64,000 nucleotides of DNA, from contig OZ251225.1 of the NCBI GenBank assembly GCA_965240325.2, positions 186,001 to 250,000 on the forward strand, written 5' to 3'. Shown here piece by piece: positions 1 to 11,200 of the stretch (its first letter is position 1; every line of letters starts with the position of its first letter). This stretch comes from Rebecca billardiae RCC1528. Lineage: Eukaryota > Haptophyta. Both the position numbers and the translations under genes were made by a program. The notes under the pieces were generated by a model that saw only the letters and a list, made by a program, of their open reading frames with translations, ran no database searches and had not been told where the DNA came from.

Positions 1-998
1 GGTTCGCTTCGACCGAGTGCCTCGAGTGGACCGCTGCACTCTGAGTCCAGCATTCCCATGTCGTGCGCGCTGTGAGTGTGCGCACTGACAGCGGCAATGA
101 TGGCCGCCGCAAGGTCCGCCTCCGGAGACGACGGCGCCTGCCGTGCGAGCTGATGAGCCGCATTGTCGTTGCCGTTGGCCTTGAGGGCAATGGTGGTGGT
201 TGCGTGCCATGGTGGCATCGTTGGCGGGGGCACCCCTGCCGCTGTCGGCTCGCCAGCGTTCGCGGCGACGTGCGCCGAGAACTGCGAGTGCGAAACGCAC
301 CGGGGCGTGGGAGCAGAGCCCGACTGATCGGCCGGCGAAGACGCAGCGGCGGTCTTGGTAGTAATAGTGGTAGAGGAGCCGGGCGTCGCAACCGAAGTAC
401 GGAGGCGCGCGGCGGTGTCCGTGTTCTGGTTGCTTGGCCGCGTCTGCGGCTGCGTGATGACGGCTGTGCCGGGTAGCAAGGCGTTGTCGAGGAGCGGCGG
501 CGGCGCGGGCGAAAGCGCATTCGTCGGGCCCAGCTGCGCATCCCCCGCCGGCATGGTGGATGGGTGCCACACCGGGTAGGCAGGCACACTCGACGCGTGG
601 AACGGTAGCGGTCGTTCGGTCACCGGCGTAACGGGCATTGCCACGGGAACCGTCGGAGCTATCGGCGTCGCGGCCGTGTGCGGGAAGAGCGTGGTGGTGG
701 GCATGCTCGTGCCGATGGGCGCCAGCAACGCGGCTGGGCGTGGGCCGTCAGGCACACGCGCCGCATCAGCAAGCAGCCCGGCGGTGGTGTCCGCGGCCGA
801 ACTCGTCGGCGGCGGGCGGCGGTGCCGACGGTTCTGAAACCAGATCTGCACTTGGCGCGGAGTCGCGTTGAGCGAGCGCCCAAGTGTCTCGCGCAGTGCA
901 CGAACTGGGTACGGGTGCGTCTCGTACACGCGCTCGAGCACCCGCCGCTGTGACGGCGTGACGTTCCACTTCGTCTCGCCCGCGGGCCCGACTGGCAT
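1..998 (-). CDS. Homeodomain transcription factor, 3' part missing at window edge
   Basis: Seen: reading the minus strand from an ATG at 998, the frame stays open to base 1 and leaves the window without a stop. Right after the start is a 60-residue homeodomain of canonical length. Counting from the aromatic at position 20 puts helix 3 (QVQIWFQNRRHRR) at the expected W48, F49, N51 and R53. There is no three-residue loop insertion, so it is not a typical TALE protein, although the loop reads HPYP. The remaining ~270 residues are Pro/Ala/Thr-rich and look disordered, as in a transactivation tail. Known: such domains bind AT-rich DNA in the nucleus. Inferred: sequence-specific regulator. The start is uncertain because the frame is open a little further upstream, and a 5' exon could lie beyond 1,000. 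GC bias is milder than in neighbouring genes. Confidence 0.85.
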   Translation of the reverse strand, partial: MPVGPAGETKWNVTPSQRRVLERVYETHPYPVRALRETLGRSLNATPRQVQIWFQNRRHRRPPPTSSAADTTAGLLADAARVPDGPRPAALLAPIGTSMPTTTLFPHTAATPIAPTVPVAMPVTPVTERPLPFHASSVPAYPVWHPSTMPAGDAQLGPTNALSPAPPPLLDNALLPGTAVITQPQTRPSNQNTDTAARLRTSVATPGSSTTITTKTAAASSPADQSGSAPTPRCVSHSQFSAHVAANAGEPTAAGVPPPTMPPWHATTTIALKANGNDNAAHQLARQAPSSPEADLAAAIIAAVSAHTHSAHDMGMLDSECSGPLEALGRSE

Positions 999-1599
999 GG
1001 TGAAGTCCGCGCGCTCGTTGTCCACGTGCGCCGTGCGGTGAGCGGTAATTGCAAGGCGGCTTCAACTTTCAAGGTGTGCGCCGGGCCGAGTTTCCTCCGG
1101 ATAGTTCGACGATGATGAACTTCTGACGACAACATGACTATCATACAACGGCACAACGCTACCGTCTGTATTAATTTATCAACGCACGGGTACGCACCAC
1201 GCTCAATCATTGGCGCAAAGAGGTGGGGGACGAATGTGAATCGCTTGCATTTTGAGCAGCAAACGACATACGGTACGCATATTCATTGGGATCCAGCCCT
1301 CACAGGGCATGTTAATCGGGGTCTTCACCGACGCCGCAAGCGGCCAAGCGCAACAAATTCCAAGGGGTTTTGAAACATAGTACTTCGGACATGTGTCCCT
1401 GAATAAAACTGTGCCCTGGCGGGCGGGGGGGTCGGCGGGCCGTGCCAGTGCTGTCGCAATGTATCCTTTGCGGGTTCGCGTCTTTCCACATTCGCTCGTG
1501 GCCGTGGGTTACGGACAGTCGAGTGCAAGGACCAGTGATGACACGTGAAGTTGGCTCCCCGACGTGTGACACGTCTGGCAGTCTGTACTCTTATGCGCA
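999..1599. other. Intergenic, upstream of homeodomain gene
   Basis: No convincing reading frame on either strand. Composition is more balanced than in the genes. It probably holds the promoter/5' UTR of the homeodomain gene; I see no recognisable motif. Confidence 0.4.
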
Positions 1600-2472
1600 T
1601 CAGCGAGGCCCACACCCACGAGGGAATGTGCAGCACGCGGGGCGGGGCGGGTAGCCCGTTGCTCCGCGCGAGCGCGGGTACGCACTGTATGTGCCGCATC
1701 TCGACCGCGATGGCCTAATCGAGCGCCTCGCCGGCCCTCGCCGCCGACGAAGCCGCCAGAGTAGATCATGTGCATGTCCTCCTGCCGCCAGCCGAGAGCG
1801 GTCGTCGCGAGGATGCTTGCCGATGTCTGCTCCGGGCATGATGGGCTCGGCGCAGGTCGCGTTGGCGTCGTGCACGGCTGCCACGCTGAGCACGAGCGCG
1901 TTGACGTTCGCGCGGTCGTCGCTCTTCGCCTCGTGCGACAGGTCTGGCGCCTGCGTGTTCGGCGGCACAAGGAGCTGTTGGTTGTGCGCGCGCGCGCACA
2001 GCGACAGCGTGTGCCACTCGCGATCGAGAGTGGGCACGAGCTGCTCGAGCAAACACACGATTCGCAGCGCATCCGTCACCGGCGTGACGACGTCCGCCTC
2101 GTCCCGCAGCGCCTGCGCCATGGACGAGGATGGCGCGGCGATGTTGCATGCTCGACGTCCCGTCTCTCTGCAGATGGCAACACGGGCTTGTCTGTGTCGC
2201 GCTGCGGCGAGGGTCGCCAACTCGCGAAGACGCGGTTGCTGCCACGGCGACAGACCCGGGAGGTGCGTCCGCTGCGCGTCGTACGCCGTTGGCGCTGCGC
2301 TTCCGTCGCATTGGTCACCGTCGACGCCATGCAGGCCGGACGTGGGCTTCGGCGAGGGACCGGACCGCGAGCAATGACCGAGTCCGGTGCGCGGATTCCG
2401 CGCCAAATCTTGCGTCGCGTGCGATGGCGCTTCCCGCCCGCGAGACGCCTCGTGATGAGGGCTTTCTCGCAC
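1600..2472 (-). CDS. Hypothetical protein, weak candidate
   Basis: A 290-codon minus-strand frame. Its central part (about 2,120-1,800) has a natural amino-acid mix and GC-rich third positions, for example DALRIVCLLEQLVPTLDREW and NALVLSVAAVHDAN. The last ~60 codons look random. I do not recognise a family. It could be an exon of a longer gene, perhaps even an upstream exon of the homeodomain gene on the same strand, or a decayed gene. Competing plus-strand frames here are Arg/Ala/Cys-rich and look like shadows. Confidence 0.25.
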   Translation of the reverse strand: MRESPHHEASRGREAPSHATQDLARNPRTGLGHCSRSGPSPKPTSGLHGVDGDQCDGSAAPTAYDAQRTHLPGLSPWQQPRLRELATLAAARHRQARVAICRETGRRACNIAAPSSSMAQALRDEADVVTPVTDALRIVCLLEQLVPTLDREWHTLSLCARAHNQQLLVPPNTQAPDLSHEAKSDDRANVNALVLSVAAVHDANATCAEPIMPGADIGKHPRDDRSRLAAGGHAHDLLWRLRRRRGPARRSIRPSRSRCGTYSAYPRSRGATGYPPRPACCTFPRGCGPR

Positions 2473-3484
2473 CGAGCCCGACGCGCGACGGTGGATCGCG
2501 CGAGGCGGTCATCGTGCGCAGCGCATGATGCTATGGCCGGTGCGAGCTTTCGACGTGCACGTCGGGCGAGGATCGCCCCAAGTCGCACGATCGTGTCGAC
2601 GCGCCGAGCGTACCGCATCAAACGGGTCGATTTGGGCCCCGTTCGACCTGCACGCGAGACGACGAGGGCAGCAATCGCGAATCGGGCGAAAACCCGTCTA
2701 GGGAATCCTCGCGCAATGTCCGCGCCGGCGTTGGATTCGGCGCGCGCGGCCCACGCGCTCCGCGCCAGGCGCCATATGGTTTTCGGCCGAGCGTCCCCAG
2801 TGGGAGCTGCGAGGGCGCCCGGTAGTGAGCGAAGCGACCCGGCAGTGAGGGAGGCGATTTTCTTTTCTACTTTGCGAGGCGATTTTCTTTTTTCCTTTTC
2901 TTTTTCTTATCTTTTTCCCGGGCACTACAAGGGGCGGACCTACGGCCCGCCATAATCATCGCCCCCATCCAATATTAATCACGGTAAGTCAAAGTGTCGC
3001 TGATACCGCGCACCTTCTGGTAGTTCAACGGCCCTGCACTCCCATCTCCGTCTGGACCATTATTGTTGCTGACAAACAAACCTGGATGAGGTGGCTGCGG
3101 CCGCCTCCGCGCCGCGACGGCGCTGGCGCGCCGCGAGGCGGCCGCAGCCCTCATCCAGGCATTGTAGGCGGACGGCTGAATAACGAATCTTCCGACGGGC
3201 GCTTCTGGCGGCTTCTGCGCTATACCATCGGGCATCGGGGCGACGGCTCCCGATAGTCATAGTCCCGCGGACTCTCGCCGCCTCCGTTGATTGACCGTTG
3301 AGACTTGGACAGGTTGCACAGGAAACTGTCCTTGGTGTTACATTTCTGATTTCTCAGAGACGGCGCCTCTGAAGGATGGCGCCCGCCCACTCGCCGCTCG
3401 TGGGTGGCGCGCGCCTCGCGTGTCGATGCAGCCCCGCATGATGACTAGCTGAATGCGCGTGTCGTCAGGACTTGTCCGCGTGCG
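2473..3484. other. Gene-poor stretch
   Basis: Apart from the hairpin at 3081-3159 and a pyrimidine-rich patch near 2860-2925, I see nothing supportable. An 86-codon minus frame crosses the hairpin, but I do not regard it as a gene. Confidence 0.4.
3081..3159. repeat. Foldback inverted repeat (hairpin)
   Basis: Left arm 3081-3107 (CCTGGATGAG then GCTGCGGCCGCCTC) is matched in inverse by 3135-3159. Only two extra bases occur between the two halves of the left arm, and the loop (3108-3134) is itself GC-rich and partly self-complementary. This could be a miniature foldback element or a structured RNA. No flanking target duplication was found. Confidence 0.7.
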
Positions 3485-4960
3485 CTACATCCCTTGAGCT
3501 AGCACAGCCGGGACACCCTCGCCGTCGGCAGTGACTGTCATCATCCCAGCACACGTCGCGTGATGAGACGGCAAAGCCACAGCAGCATCACCCTCTCGAC
3601 CAGGATCATCAGGCAGCTGGAGACAGTCCTCCCTTCGACGCGTCTCGGAGCGAGCGCACACGCCCGGCTCTATCTGCTTCACACCGCCCGCGCCATCCGC
3701 CTCGAGCCCGCCAACGCCCGTCACCACGCGCAGTATGGCAAACCGTCATGATCGGACCGAGCTCGTCGACGAGTGCAGCCTTCGCCAGCAGTGCCGCGCG
3801 CGAGCATTCGAGTTCGACAGTAAGTCGTCAGCGACTTGTGGGCCGGCGGGGAGATCCACGCGTGGCATGATAGCATGTAGGTCGTCAGCTCCTGCTCGGT
3901 GTACGCACGCGCTCTGCATCTGAACACTCGATAGAAGCTTTCGATGATCACCATCGAGCTGTCTACGTGAGCCTGTGCGACCGTCTGCGCAACACCTCGC
4001 GCCTCACCCTTGGTGCTGCGCTCACGCGAGACAAAGAAGGCTATGTAGGGCTCACTGACCATTCGTACAGTAAGAGCGTCCTTGCCGCAGCGAGTGACAG
4101 CTTCCTTCGCCCGCTCCTTGGCACTCGCCCTGCTGTTCTTGGGCGTGAGTGAGGCGTGGTGCCTCGTCAGCCTGCCGAGCAGTTCTTGTCGATGCGTGTC
4201 ACAGCGCGGAAGCACGTGTGCGTTCGAGAGGCGTCGTGCGTGGATGCCGTTCTTCATGCTGACGACATAGACGGACTGCGTAGCGGCCATCTCCTCATCC
4301 AAGAGCCTCGAGCATGCCACGACTCTGACACTTCAGCGCTCCGGCCGGCGCGCATGCACCATCAAGTGCAACCGAGCGATTGAGAGGTAGCCGCCGCCAG
4401 CTTTTCGACCCTCACCAACACGCGCTGGATGAACATTGCAAGGTTGTCGCATTCTATGAGTGTCGCGTGTCTCCTCCCGCGACTGTTGCTGCGCAACGTG
4501 ATGTGCAAGACCAGTCGCGCGCGCGCTCCATCCAATGCATGCACAGCTGATGCATGGACGTGGCCGAGCGCAAGCACGCACGCGCGAGTCGTAGGCTGCG
4601 AACGTCGTGTGCGGCCAGACTGCGACGTGCATGGCACGTATCCACCTTGCATTGCTACCTCTCTTCACACCGGGCCTGGAACTCTTCCAGGCTGAGACGG
4701 CCTGCTCTGCTGCCCTCTGCGACTCAGATGCCACGTGAACGTGCCGCGCGGCTGCGCGATGTCGCGATTGGAGCTCAAGGGTGGTTGACTTTCGGTACAT
4801 GCTACTCAAGCAGGAAGAGGCCGATCGAGGCGCGGAGTGGCGCGCTGCACCCGCAACAGCGGGCATCGTGCAGCGCGCGAGAGCGCGCGCCGCTTCCGAG
4901 CGCACGGCGACGGCGCCATGTACCGAAAGACGGGTGGACAGGTCGCGTCCACTGGGAATA
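3485..4960 (-). pseudogene. Possible degenerate or multi-exon gene, unidentified
   Basis: Several minus-strand stretches in different frames read like real protein. They are about 4590-4435 (including ECDNLAMFIQRVL, followed by a GTGAGG donor-like site), 4320-3830 (including EPYIAFFVSRERSTKG and MVIIESFYRVFRCRARAYTE) and about 3,785-3,690 (including ALVDELGPIMTV). They change frame without splice junctions I can fit cleanly in phase. A decayed gene or an unusual intron-rich gene both fit. No family recognised. The frame 4320-3721 alone is 199 codons long. Confidence 0.25.
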
Positions 4961-5165
4961 TGTAACATCTGTCAGTCGCGGGCGGTCATTTTTCCGTGCA
5001 ACCTGTCCTTGACGCAGGCCGCGCCGGCAGGGCGGTCCGGGGCGGAGCGGGTGAGGCAGCCTTGGCGGGCGTCCTGAATCTCGTCTCACTGACGCCTGCT
5101 GGCTGCTCGGCGCACTGAGCTCATTCTGAGTGTGCGTCTCGTATTCTACGCTGCGTAGTACTGAT

Positions 5166-5229
5166 TATATAGCTCTATATATATATATATATTAACTATT
5201 ATATAATATATATATATATATATATATTA
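5166..5229. repeat. TA dinucleotide repeats
   Basis: Two near-continuous TA tracts with short interruptions, just 3' of the stop codon of the coiled-coil gene (stop at 5275). They lie in its probable 3' UTR or terminator region. Confidence 0.9.
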
Positions 5230-5274
5230 AAGTAAACCGTGTCACTGGCGCCATCATACACACTACCACTACCG

Positions 5275-8200
5275 CTATCTGCTGAGGAAGCTAGGCACGA
5301 TGGCGCGTTCGCGCGCGGCGAGCGCCTGCGCCGCGCTGAGCGGCATCCCCCCGGCGAGCTGCGGCGCCGGCTCCATCGGCGGCAGGCCCACGCGCGCGGC
5401 CGGCGAGCGGCGGGGCATGTGCGCGTACGGGCCGAGAGGCTGTGTCGTAGTGCGGCGCGGGCGGGCGGGCGTGAGGGGGCGCGCGGTCAGCGTGCCGGGC
5501 GGCGCGGCGCGACATGGCGCGGCGCGGCGCGGCGCGCGGTCCGCGCGCGGCGGCGCGCGCGCGCGCACGTTGGCGACGGCGCTGCTGACCAGATCGCGCG
5601 GCGCGACGGCGGCGGCCGCGTGCGGCGGCTCGGGGCGCGCGACGGCGTTGGGCGAGCCGGTCGCGCGGCGCGCGGCGGCGAGGGCGGCGGCGGCGGACGC
5701 GCCGTGCTGCTGCTGCGGCGGCGGCGGCGGCGCAGGCCGCATCGCCGCCGAGCCCGCCGCCGCCGAGAGCGGCATGCCCGTGGCGACGCGCGAGCGCTGC
5801 GGGCGCGAGCGCGCGGAGAGATGGCCGCCGCCCGCGCCCGCGCCCACGCCCGCGGGCGGCGGCGGCGGCGGCGGCTGGCCGACGGCGAGGCCGGGCGGCG
5901 CGGGCGGGTTGCGCGGCGGCGGCGGCGCCCAGTTGGCCGCGCCCACGGCGCGCGGCACGCTCGTGCCCGCCTGCGCGCGCGCGGCGGCGGCGGCGGCGGC
6001 GGCGCGCGGGCGGGCGCGCGGCGGCGCGTGAGCAGGGCGCGGCGGGCGCGCGCGCGCGCGCGCCTCGCCCCCGCGCCCGCTCGCGCGCACGCGTGGCGCC
6101 CGCACCATCACGTCCCGGCCCCGCGGCTGCCGCTGCACGGGCGGGTGTGCGTTGACGGCGCTGTGGTAGAACTGGCCCTGGCTGCCGTGCAGCACGACGA
6201 GGGTGAGCGCGGCCATCGCCGCCTCGCGGTTGCGCGCCTGCTCGACGAAGAGCTGCTCGCGCCGCAGCTCCCACCTGCGCGCCGCGTCCTCGTGCCGCGC
6301 GGCCATCCGCTGCAGCGCGCGCTCGACAGGGTCCGCCTTGCGCGCGCCGCCGCCCGCCGCGCCGCCGCCGGCGTCCGCGCCGGCGCGCGGCCGCGCGGCG
6401 CCCGCGTACCGCGCCATGTTGCGCTCGATCTTGTCCAGCTGCTTCTTCTCGAAGTGGCGGTTCGCCAGCGCGCGGCTCTTCTCGCGCGTGATCGCCTCCT
6501 CGCGCCGGAGGATCGAGTGCGCCACGTGCGCAAACTCGGCACTCACCTCGCCCGACGACTTGGCGTCTGCGAGCGCCTGCGTGATGCGCGCGACCTCCTT
6601 CTCGAGCTCGGCGAAGCGCGAGTCGGCGAGGTGGCGCACCGCGTCCGTCGTCGCGCTCGCCTTGCGCTGCGCGCGGGGGCGGGCGCGCGCGCGCGCGGGG
6701 GGGCGCGCGCGGCTCAGGCCGAGGGGCGGCGGCGCTCGGCCGCGGCGCGCGGCGCGGCGCCGCGCGGCGCGGCGCGGCGCGGCGCGGCGCGGCGCGGCGC
6801 GCGGCGCGTGCGCGCACCTCGGCCTCCGCCTTGAGCGCCGCGGCCTGCGCGTCGATCTGCGCGTGCAGCTCGGCCACCTCCGCCGCGGCCGCCTCGAGCG
6901 CCGCGCGCTCGCCCCTGCCCAGCCCGGGCTCGACCCCCAGCTCGGCCGCCAGCGTCGCCGCCTCCACCTCCGCGCTGCCCATCAGCGCGGCCAAGAACTC
7001 GAGCTCCTCCGCCTCCGAGGCGGGCTTGAAGTTGTACGCGACGGAGAGGCGGCGGCGGCCGGGGGAGGTGAGCGCGGAGTCGGACGCGACCGTCGACTCG
7101 GAGAGCGTCACGCTCGCCTCCGCGCGCAGCCGCGCCTCCTGCGCCAGCCGCTCCTGCAGCTCGGCGAGCGCGGCGCGCGCGTCGTCGAGCTGCTGCCGCG
7201 CGTGAGCGCCCTGCTCCCGCGCGGCGTCGAGGTCGGTCTGCAGCGCGGCGGCGACCTTCATGAGCGTGCGCTCGCGCGCGGCCGCGTCCGCCGCGTCGCG
7301 CGCCGCCTGCTCCTCCATCGCCGCGTACGCCGCGTCCGCCAGCCCCTGCGCCTCCTCCGCCGAGACCATGTCTCCGGCGTCTGTCTGCGCGGCGCGGTGC
7401 GCGCGCTGCACGCCCTCGTACAGCGCGAGCCTGGCCTGCGCGGCGGCGAGCGCCTCGTGCGCGGCGTGGATCACCTCGTCCGCGACGTCCGCGTCGCCGC
7501 GCGCGTCGACGATCGCCTGCAGCTGCTCCACCTGCGTCTCGAGCGCCGCCGCGCGCGCCGCCGCCGCGCCGCGCGCGCCGTCGAGCTCGTGCGCGATGCG
7601 CCGCGCCTCCGAGCGCTGCGCCTGCAGCAGGCCGCGCGTCTGCGCCTCCTGCTCGCGCAGCAGCTCGACCTCGGCCTGGAGCATGGACTCGACGGCGGAG
7701 GCGACGCGGCCGGGCTGCGCCTGCACCGAGCGCACCGTCTCGTCCAGCTGCGCGCGCAGCTCCGCGCTCAGCTCCTCCTGCACGCGCAGCGCGTCGAGCA
7801 GGTCGTCGATCGTCTCGGACGGCGTGCGCGGCCGCGCGTCGATGCCGTCGGCCGCGGGCGCGGGCGCGATGCCCGAGGCGAGGAGGGAGGCGATGGTGGT
7901 GTGGCGCTGCAGCCGGCCGAGCGCCTCGGCCTGCTGCGCCGGCGGCGGCGCGCGCGGCGCGCCCTCCTCGCGCGCCATCGCCACGCCCACGCCCACGTCC
8001 GCGCGCCCGCCGCCGCCGCCGCCGCCGCCGCCCGCCGCCGCCACGTCGAAGGCGTCCGAGCCGGTCTCGCGTGTGGGCGCGCGCTGCAGCGGCGCGCGCG
8101 GCGGCGGCGGGTCGGTGCCCACGCCGGCGGAGGCGGTGGCGGGCGGCGGCGGCGGCGCGTCCGTGCCCACGCCCGCGCTCGCCGCCGCGGGCGCCGCCGG

Positions 8201-11200
8201 CGGCGGGTCGGTGCCGATGCCGACCGCCGCCGCTTGGCCCGCCGCCTGCGCCTGCGGCTGCGGCTGCGGCTGCGGCTGCGTCTGCGCGCTCGAGTGCGCG
8301 CGCTGCAGGTGCGCGGGCGGCGGCTCGGTGTTGACGGCGGAGTCGGCGGTGGGGAAGCCGCGCGGCGCGGCGGCGCGGCCGGGCGAGCGCGCGGGCGAGA
8401 GCGGCGGCATCGGCGGCTGCCCCTCGCCCCCGACCACGTCGAGCGCCGACGTGGCCGACGAGCGCGACGCATGCCGAGCGAGGCCGGCGCCCGCGCGGCC
8501 GGGCGGCGCGGGCGCGGCGACGAGCGCGCGGTCCGCGTCCTGCAGCTGCGCGCCGAGCCCGCGGAGCAGCGCGACGAGCCGGTCCTGCGAGCGCTCCGCC
8601 GCCTCGGCCCACGCCTCGAACAGCGCCAGCGCGCGCCGCTCCGCCTCCGCCTGGATCGCCAGCTCGGAGCCGAACGCTGCGCCCACGCCGCCCGCGCCGC
8701 CCGCGCCGCCCGCGCCGCCCGCGCCGCCCGCGCCGCCCGCGCCGCCGCCCGGCGCGGCGGCGGGGCCGGCGAGCGCGGCCGCGGCGGCGGCGGCGCCGCC
8801 GCCCGCGCCGCCGGGGGCGTACGCGTCGGCCTCGGCGCCCGCGCCCGCGCGCGCGCCCGCCTCGCCGCCCTCCTCCCCCGCGCCCGCCGCCGCGCCTCCG
8901 AGCAGCGGCGGCGCCGCCGCCCGCTGCCGCGCGCGCGCCACGCTCGCGGTGGCCACGCCCACCGCCACGGCCGAGTCCGAGTCGCGCTGCGCGAGGTCGG
9001 CGCCCGCCATCTCGGCGAGCGCGATGCGGCGGAGGAAGGCGTCCTCGTCCGCGGAGGCCGCGGCGAGCGAGTCGAGCGGCGAGCGCCGCTCCGCCTGCCT
9101 CCGCTGCCGCCGGCGCAGCGCCGCGCGCTCCCGCCTCGGCGCCGAGTCGAGCGTCGCCGTCCAGAGGTCGGCGAGCCGCGCGTCGAGGTCCGCCTCCGCG
9201 CGCGCGGCCTCGTCGCGCAGGGCGCCGAGGGACGCGCGCTCGGCGTCGGAGAGCGGGTCGAGCGGCGGGAGCGAGGCCTCGCCGTGCAGCGGCGCGCCGT
9301 CCGCGCCGCGCGGCGCCGCGGCGCGCGCGGCGCGCGCCTCGGCGCGGCGCGTCGCCGCGTCGTCCGCCGCGGCGGCCGCGCGCGCGAGCGCGTCGCGCGC
9401 CGCCTCGGTCGCGCCGCCGACCGCGCCCATGTGCAGCCCGATGCGCGAGACGCCCGCGCGCGCCTCCTCCGCGGCGTCGTCGTCGCCCGCCTGCGCCGCC
9501 TCGTCGGCCTGCGCCGCCAGCGCCGCCTTCACCTCCGCCGCCGCCGCCAGTCCGTCCTCGGCCGCGCCCACCAGCCGCGCGCGGTGGCTCCGGAACCACG
9601 CCCTGCGCTCGTGCAGCGCGACAAGGTCCACAAAGCCCGAGCGGTGCGCGGCGTGCTCGCCCGCGACGGAGGCGAGCTCGCGCGCGGAGCGCGCGACGAG
9701 GGCGAGCTGCGCGTGCGTGCGCGAGAGCGCGCCCTCGCCCGCCGCCTCCATCGCCGCCGCCGCCTCGTCGAGCGGCGGCGGCGCCGCGCGCGCGGCGGCG
9801 GCGGGCGCGCCCTCGCCCTCGCCCGCGCGCGCGCCCGCCTCCGCGTCGGCGCCGCCGGCCGCGGGCGCGGGCGCGTACTCGGCGGCGGCGGCGGCGAGCG
9901 TGAGCTCGGCGAGCGCGGCGGCGATCGCCGCGCGCACGACCACCGCGCCGTCCGACGGCGAGAGCCCCTCGTCCTCGCACACCTCGGGCACGGCCGCGGC
10001 GGCGGCGCGCGCGGCCGCGTCGAGACGGCTGCGCGGCGCGTGCGCGCGCTGCGCTTCGAGCGTCGCGCGCGCGCCCGCCGCCGCGTCCTGCGCGGCGGCG
10101 AGCTGCTCGCGCAGCGCGCCGAGCTGCTCGTCGAACTCGTCGCGCGCCTCCGCCGCGGCGCCGACGAGCTCGCCGTCCCGCGCGTCCAGCTCCGCGCGCG
10201 CCGCGTCGAGCTCGGCGCGCAGCTGCGCCAGCTCGGCGGACATCGCCGCGCTCGCCGCCGCGTCGGCGCCGCCGCCGCCGCCGCCGCCGCCCGCCGCCGC
10301 GAGCGCGGCGGCCGCCTCGAGCTGCGCCTGCTTCGCCTCGGACTCGGCGAGCAGCGTGTCCGCCTTGTGCTTCGCCGAGTCCAGCTCGTCGCGCAGCAGC
10401 ATCAGCTCGAGGATCGACGCGGTGCCCGCGCGGCGCTCCTCGCGCAGCTGCTGCCGCTCATCGTGAATGTCCGCGCGCAGCTCCTTGATCTCGGCGACGA
10501 GCTCGGCGAGGGCGCGCTCCGCCTCGCGCGCGCGGCCGAGGGCGTCGTCGCGCTCGGAGCGGAGGGTCTCGCGCTCCATCACCGCGGCGGTGCCCGCGCG
10601 CCGCTCCTCCGACACCTGCTGCTTCAGCTCGCGCACGTCGTCCTTGGTCGCCGCCAGCTCGGCGCGCGCCTCGTCGCGCTCGCGCGTGAGCTCGTCGCGC
10701 AGCCGCTGCAGCTCGAGGTCGGTCACGGCGGCGGCGGCGCCGCGCGCCTCGCGCATCGCGCGGTCGGCCTCGGCGGCGCGCTGCTGCGCGGCGGCGAGCT
10801 GCGACTCGAGCAGCCGCATCTGCTCGTGCACCTCCCCCTCGCGCAGCCGCGCGCCCGCCAGCTCGTCCGCCGCCTCGTCGGTGCGCGCGCGCTCGTCGAG
10901 GTGGCTGAGGTCGAGCTCCGCGCGCTTGCCCTCGAGCGTGGCGCGCAGCGCGTGCGCGTCCGTGTCGAGCGCGTTGGCGCGGAGCAGCTCCTTGTGCGCG
11001 CGCTCCTCGGCGGAGAGCGCGCGCTCGGTCATCGCGCGCAGCGCGGGCATCAGCTGCTCGTCCGTGATGCCGATCTCCGCGCCCAGCGTCGCGACGTGCG
11101 CGGCCGCGCGCGCGGCGGCGCCGCGCGCGTCAGCAAGCGAGGCGGCGCTCGCGCCGCCTCCGCTCGCGAGCTGCTCGCGCAGCCGCTCGGACTCGGCCTC

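Noticed and set aside
7260-10466. 1,068-codon Ser/Ala/Pro-rich plus-strand frame
   Set aside because: Same antisense effect in another frame; no domain, and it overlaps coding coiled coil.
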